In this document: in pieces, positions 15,574-16,795 of the stretch
How positions within the stretch are numbered: the stretch's first letter is position 1
How the letters are laid out: each line of letters begins with the position of its first letter
Assembly (NCBI GenBank): GCA_015494725.1
Contig: WGAR01000139.1
Location: forward strand, 1 to 16,795
DNA from: Thermodesulfobacteriaceae bacterium
GTDB lineage: Bacteria > Desulfobacterota > Thermodesulfobacteria > Thermodesulfobacteriales > Thermodesulfobacteriaceae
Reading direction: 5' to 3'
Length of the DNA stretch: 16,795 bases
Made by a program: the position numbers and the translations under genes
The notes under the pieces: model-generated
Told to the model about the DNA's origin: nothing
The model's input: only the letters and a program-made list of their open reading frames with translations
Database searches by the model: none

Positions 15574-15628
15574 CGCCCAAACTCAGCGGCCCGGCATAAG
15601 CCGGGTCCGCTGAAGCGATTTGTTAGAT
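15568..15628 (-). repeat. attC-like recombination site 1 (array end, at rplQ stop)
   Basis: Read on the minus strand, the site opens with ATCTAAC (fits RYYYAAC). It continues with an unpaired spacer, the arm TCAGCGG, an extra A, a CCCGGC/GCCGGG stem around a short loop, and the arm CCGCTGA. It closes in GCGTTAGGA, whose GTTAGG fits the GTTRRR part of the core. The extra unpaired base in one arm is the feature that gives attC sites direction. The opening box supplies the TAA stop of the antitoxin gene, and the closing box contains the complement of the rplQ stop codon. Confidence 0.8.
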
Positions 15629-15811
15629 ATTTAAAATTTTCTTTACTTCTTCCAATGAATATCCAGGTTTATCTTTTTCCTCTTCTTTAGCTTCTCTTAA
15701 AGCTTTTAAATCTTCATAATCTTCTGCTATTTCCTTGAGTTTCAAAAACTCTTCATAACTCAGAATAACAAATTCTTTTTTTCCATTTTTTTCTAAAATA
15801 ATCGGCGCCAT
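15623..15811 (-). CDS. Phd/YefM-like antitoxin
   Basis: The 62-residue product resembles antitoxins of the Phd/YefM type, which bind their own promoter through the N-terminal domain and wrap the partner toxin with the C-terminal part. It has the short N-terminal strand-turn-strand (PIILEKNGKKEFVILSYEEF) and then a long charged helix (LKLKEIAEDYEDLKALREAK), closing with SLEEVKKIL. It lies 17 bases downstream of the RelE-like toxin reading frame, with a GAGGGA binding site. This is the reverse of the usual antitoxin-first order. The TAA stop lies inside the outer box of attC site 1. The family call rests on the pattern only. Confidence 0.75.
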   Translation of the reverse strand: MAPIILEKNGKKEFVILSYEEFLKLKEIAEDYEDLKALREAKEEEKDKPGYSLEEVKKILNI

Positions 15812-15828
15812 AACAATTCCCTCAAAAA

Positions 15829-16085
15829 TTATTTGTAAGCATCTTTTCTGTGAAGAATACGGTAAATTATTATTTTGTCTCCTTCAATTTCAAAAAGTAC
15901 TCTATAATTCCCAACCTTTAACCGAAACTCTGGGGTAAAGTCTGTTAGGCGTTTAATATCTCCTTGCAGTCCGAATTGAAGTTTTTCGATATTTTCCAAA
16001 ATTTTTACAATTTGGTCTTTAGGAATCCGTTTTAGATCTTTTACCGCTTTAGTTTAAATTCTAAAGAAAATTTCAATTTTTTCAA
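15829..16085 (-). pseudogene. RelE/ParE-like toxin, apparently frameshifted near the N-terminus
   Basis: From 16053 down to the TAA at 15829, 74 residues read as a RelE-superfamily mRNA interferase: KAVKDLKRIPKDQIVKIL, then EFRLKVGNYRVLFEIEGDKI and the typical ending IYRILHRKDAYK. Such toxins cut mRNA at the ribosome. This frame has a stop (16054-16056) just before it and no usual start codon. The missing N-terminus, KKLKFSLEFK, is read in the next frame from TTG 16085-16083. The two halves join if one base is missing around 16051-16053, or if ribosomes slip by -1, for example on A-AAG at 16050-16047. The gene begins right after attC site 2. It may be inactivated, a sequencing error, or expressed by frameshifting. 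An intact antitoxin gene follows. Confidence 0.7.
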
Positions 16086-16089
16086 TTTC

Positions 16090-16149
16090 TTCTAACGCCT
16101 AAACTCAGCGGCGCCAGTTAGCGCCGTCCGCTGAAAAGGTTTGTTAGGT
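16090..16149 (-). repeat. attC-like recombination site 2
   Basis: On the minus strand the site starts ACCTAAC (fits RYYYAAC). It has the inner arms TCAGCGG and CCGCTGA identical to site 1, including the extra A after the first arm, but a different, less regular centre, and ends GCGTTAGAA (GTTRRR core). Identical arms with variable centres are expected for attC sites, where structure and not the loop sequence is recognised. The opening box supplies the stop codon of the DUF2442 gene. The closing box is directly followed by the toxin reading frame. Confidence 0.78.
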
Positions 16150-16383
16150 TTCATTTTTTGAGTGTTTATATAGAAATTCTGGATCTAAATCTATGCCATT
16201 TGGCCATTCAATAGTATCAAAACTAATTCTTACTTTTTTAAACAGTTCCGGATCTTGAAGTTCAGAGAATTTGCCTAAATTGAGGTAAGGTTTTAAGTCA
16301 AAAATTTTTTCTTCGTCATTTTCAAACTTTAGTTTTAATTTATAATCCTCTAAAGGCTGCACCTCTTTAATTCCTAAATACAT
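16144..16383 (-). CDS. DUF2442 family protein
   Basis: The 79-residue product looks like the DUF2442 family: a small alpha/beta domain with VQPLEDYKLKLKFENDEEKI, FDLKPYLNLGKFSELQDPEL, and the conserved ending SFDTIEWPNGIDLDPEFLY. The biochemical role is unknown. DUF2442 genes are often paired with DUF4160 genes and are suspected to form a toxin-antitoxin-like unit. The start ATG has an AGGAGAT site and is 17 bases after the DUF4160 stop, so they share one message. The TAA stop is part of the opening box of attC site 2. The gene is strongly AT-rich relative to the operon to its left. Confidence 0.8.
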   Translation of the reverse strand: MYLGIKEVQPLEDYKLKLKFENDEEKIFDLKPYLNLGKFSELQDPELFKKVRISFDTIEWPNGIDLDPEFLYKHSKNET

Positions 16384-16400
16384 AACATATCTCCTGGAAG

Positions 16401-16667
16401 TTATTTTAGAGGTTCAATTTTGAAAGGTGTTTCTCCTCTTTGGGCTAATTTCCAGTTAGCAAGCAATTCCTCTTTATGGATTTCGATCCAGGCCTGAACC
16501 AGACGGAGCTGTTTCTTGGGCAGCTCTCCCGCAATCACTTCTCCGATTTCTATGTCAATTGCTGCCTTATAGTCCTGGTAATAGGCATGAATATGAGGTG
16601 GTTCATGTTCCGCCGGAGCACAATACATCCGGATGATAATTCCAAAGAACATTGAAATTGTAGGCAT
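16401..16667 (-). CDS. DUF4160 family protein
   Basis: The 88-residue product matches the DUF4160 pattern: PTISMFFGIIIRMYCAPAEH, then EPPHIHAYYQDYKAAIDIEI and GELPKKQLRLVQAWIEIHKE, with LLANWKLAQRGETPFKIEPL at the end. The His-rich EHEPPHIHA segment (about residues 20-28) is the family hallmark. Function is unknown; it is commonly next to DUF2442 as here. An in-frame TGA at 16671-16673 fixes the start at ATG 16667. No good binding site is adjacent. GGAG at 16695-16698, part of attC site 3, precedes a tiny ORF (ATG 16682-16680, Met-Val-Lys-stop) that ends 3 bases before this start, so re-initiation is possible. Confidence 0.8.
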   Translation of the reverse strand: MPTISMFFGIIIRMYCAPAEHEPPHIHAYYQDYKAAIDIEIGEVIAGELPKKQLRLVQAWIEIHKEELLANWKLAQRGETPFKIEPLK

Positions 16668-16695
16668 ATTTCATTTTACCATGATAATTTTTATC

Positions 16696-16757
16696 TCCTA
16701 ACGCCCCAACTCAGCGGCCCGGCGTTAAGCCGGGTCCGCTGAAGAGAGTTGTTAGGT
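16696..16757 (-). repeat. attC-like recombination site 3
   Basis: On the minus strand this site runs from ACCTAAC (RYYYAAC) through the arm TCAGCGG plus an extra A, the stem CCCGGC/GCCGGG around a 4-6 base loop, and the arm CCGCTGA, to GCGTTAGGA (GTTRRR core). It is nearly identical to site 1, differing in spacer and loop. It marks the junction between the DUF4160/DUF2442 cassette and the next cassette at the right edge. The opening box again supplies a TAA in a possible upstream reading frame. Confidence 0.8.
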
Positions 16758-16795
16758 TTTTAATCTTTTCTCAATTTTAATAGGATCTTGCCTAC
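16752..16795 (-). CDS. Possible C-terminus of a further cassette gene (cut by window edge)
   Basis: On the minus strand, one frame entering from the right edge reads RQDPIKIEKRLKT and ends at TAA 16754-16752, within the opening box of attC site 3. Both complete cassettes end their last gene at this same position of the box, which supports this frame over the other two, although a second frame is also open for 11 codons. Too little is visible to name a family. Confidence 0.4.
   Translation of the reverse strand, partial: RQDPIKIEKRLKT

Larger units (their letters stand above)
15568..16795 (-). mobile_element. Integron-type gene cassette array, no integrase in window
   Basis: Three attC-like sites (15568-15628, 16090-16149, 16696-16757) in the same orientation separate small minus-strand genes in an AT-rich tract that contrasts with the GC-rich ribosomal operon. 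If recombination cuts after the G of each GTT box, the two complete cassettes span 15574-16095 (522 bp) and 16096-16701 (606 bp), typical cassette sizes, and a third continues past the right edge. By integron logic the attI site and integrase would lie to the right, and rplQ is at the distal end. No intI-like ORF is in the window, so this could equally be an attC cluster lacking an integrase. Toxin-antitoxin and small hypothetical genes are the usual cargo of such arrays. Confidence 0.75.

Noticed and set aside
15574..15640. The palindrome after rplQ as a simple Rho-independent terminator of the operon
   Set aside because: The stem has no following U-tract on the plus strand, and near-identical palindromes recur at 16090 and 16696 between minus-strand genes with attC-type outer boxes. 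A side effect on termination is still possible.
15945..15951. GTTAGGC inside the toxin gene as another recombination core
   Set aside because: It fits GTTRRRY on its own but has no partner box or inner arms nearby, and it is in coding sequence of the toxin family.
16052..16058. TTTAAAC on the minus strand as a classical X-XXY-YYZ slippery heptamer in the toxin gene
   Set aside because: The reading frame from TTG 16085 divides it TTT-AAA-C, the wrong phase for tandem slippage, and the target frame has a stop (TAA) overlapping it. A-AAG a few bases on is the better candidate.
15629..16795. A CRISPR array or insertion sequence in the AT-rich end
   Set aside because: The repeats are three, about 500-600 bases apart, with genes between them; there is no transposase, no terminal inverted repeat pair with target duplication and no regular short spacers.

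Overview
The window is a chromosomal segment of a bacterium, probably a thermophile. It carries the fused S10-spc-alpha ribosomal protein supercluster on the plus strand, and then, right after rplQ, a short stretch of foreign-looking, AT-rich DNA on the minus strand. Lineage is inferred only from protein character (Lys/Arg/Glu-rich proteins, zinc-binding forms of S14, S4, L36, L24 and adenylate kinase, purine-rich coding strand, tuf directly before rpsJ). This would fit Thermodesulfobacteriota or a related deep-branching group, but I cannot prove it from the sequence.

Region 1 (1-15573): 32 genes in one direction, with tight spacing or short overlaps: the 3' end of tuf, rpsJ-rplC-rplD-rplW-rplB-rpsS-rplV-rpsC-rplP-rpmC-rpsQ (S10 block), rplN-rplX-rplE-rpsZ-rpsH-rplF-rplR-rpsE-rpmD-rplO-secY-adk-map-infA-rpmJ (spc block) and rpsM-rpsK-rpsD-rpoA-rplQ (alpha block). 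Nothing expected of the classical order is missing. There are no gaps with room for internal promoters and no S10 leader between tuf and rpsJ. The products build the ribosome, start translation, make the RNA polymerase alpha subunit, form the Sec channel, trim N-terminal methionine and balance adenylates.

Region 2 (15568-16795): three ~60-bp imperfect palindromes with all the parts of integron attC recombination sites (RYYYAAC and GTTRRR-type outer boxes, a central unpaired spacer, inner GC arms with one extra base, variable loop). All three point the same way and separate small minus-strand gene pairs. One cassette holds a RelE-like toxin ORF, apparently frameshifted, followed by an intact Phd/YefM-like antitoxin. 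The next holds a DUF4160 plus DUF2442 pair. A third begins at the right edge. No integrase is in the window, so this is either the distal end of an integron whose integrase lies to the right, or an attC cluster lacking an integrase. The array abuts the rplQ stop codon to the base, and the stop codons of the last gene of each cassette are built from the attC outer box. This junction and the cassettes are the most unusual part of the window. No rRNA, tRNA, CRISPR array or insertion sequence was seen, and no stretch longer than 300 bases lacks a gene.
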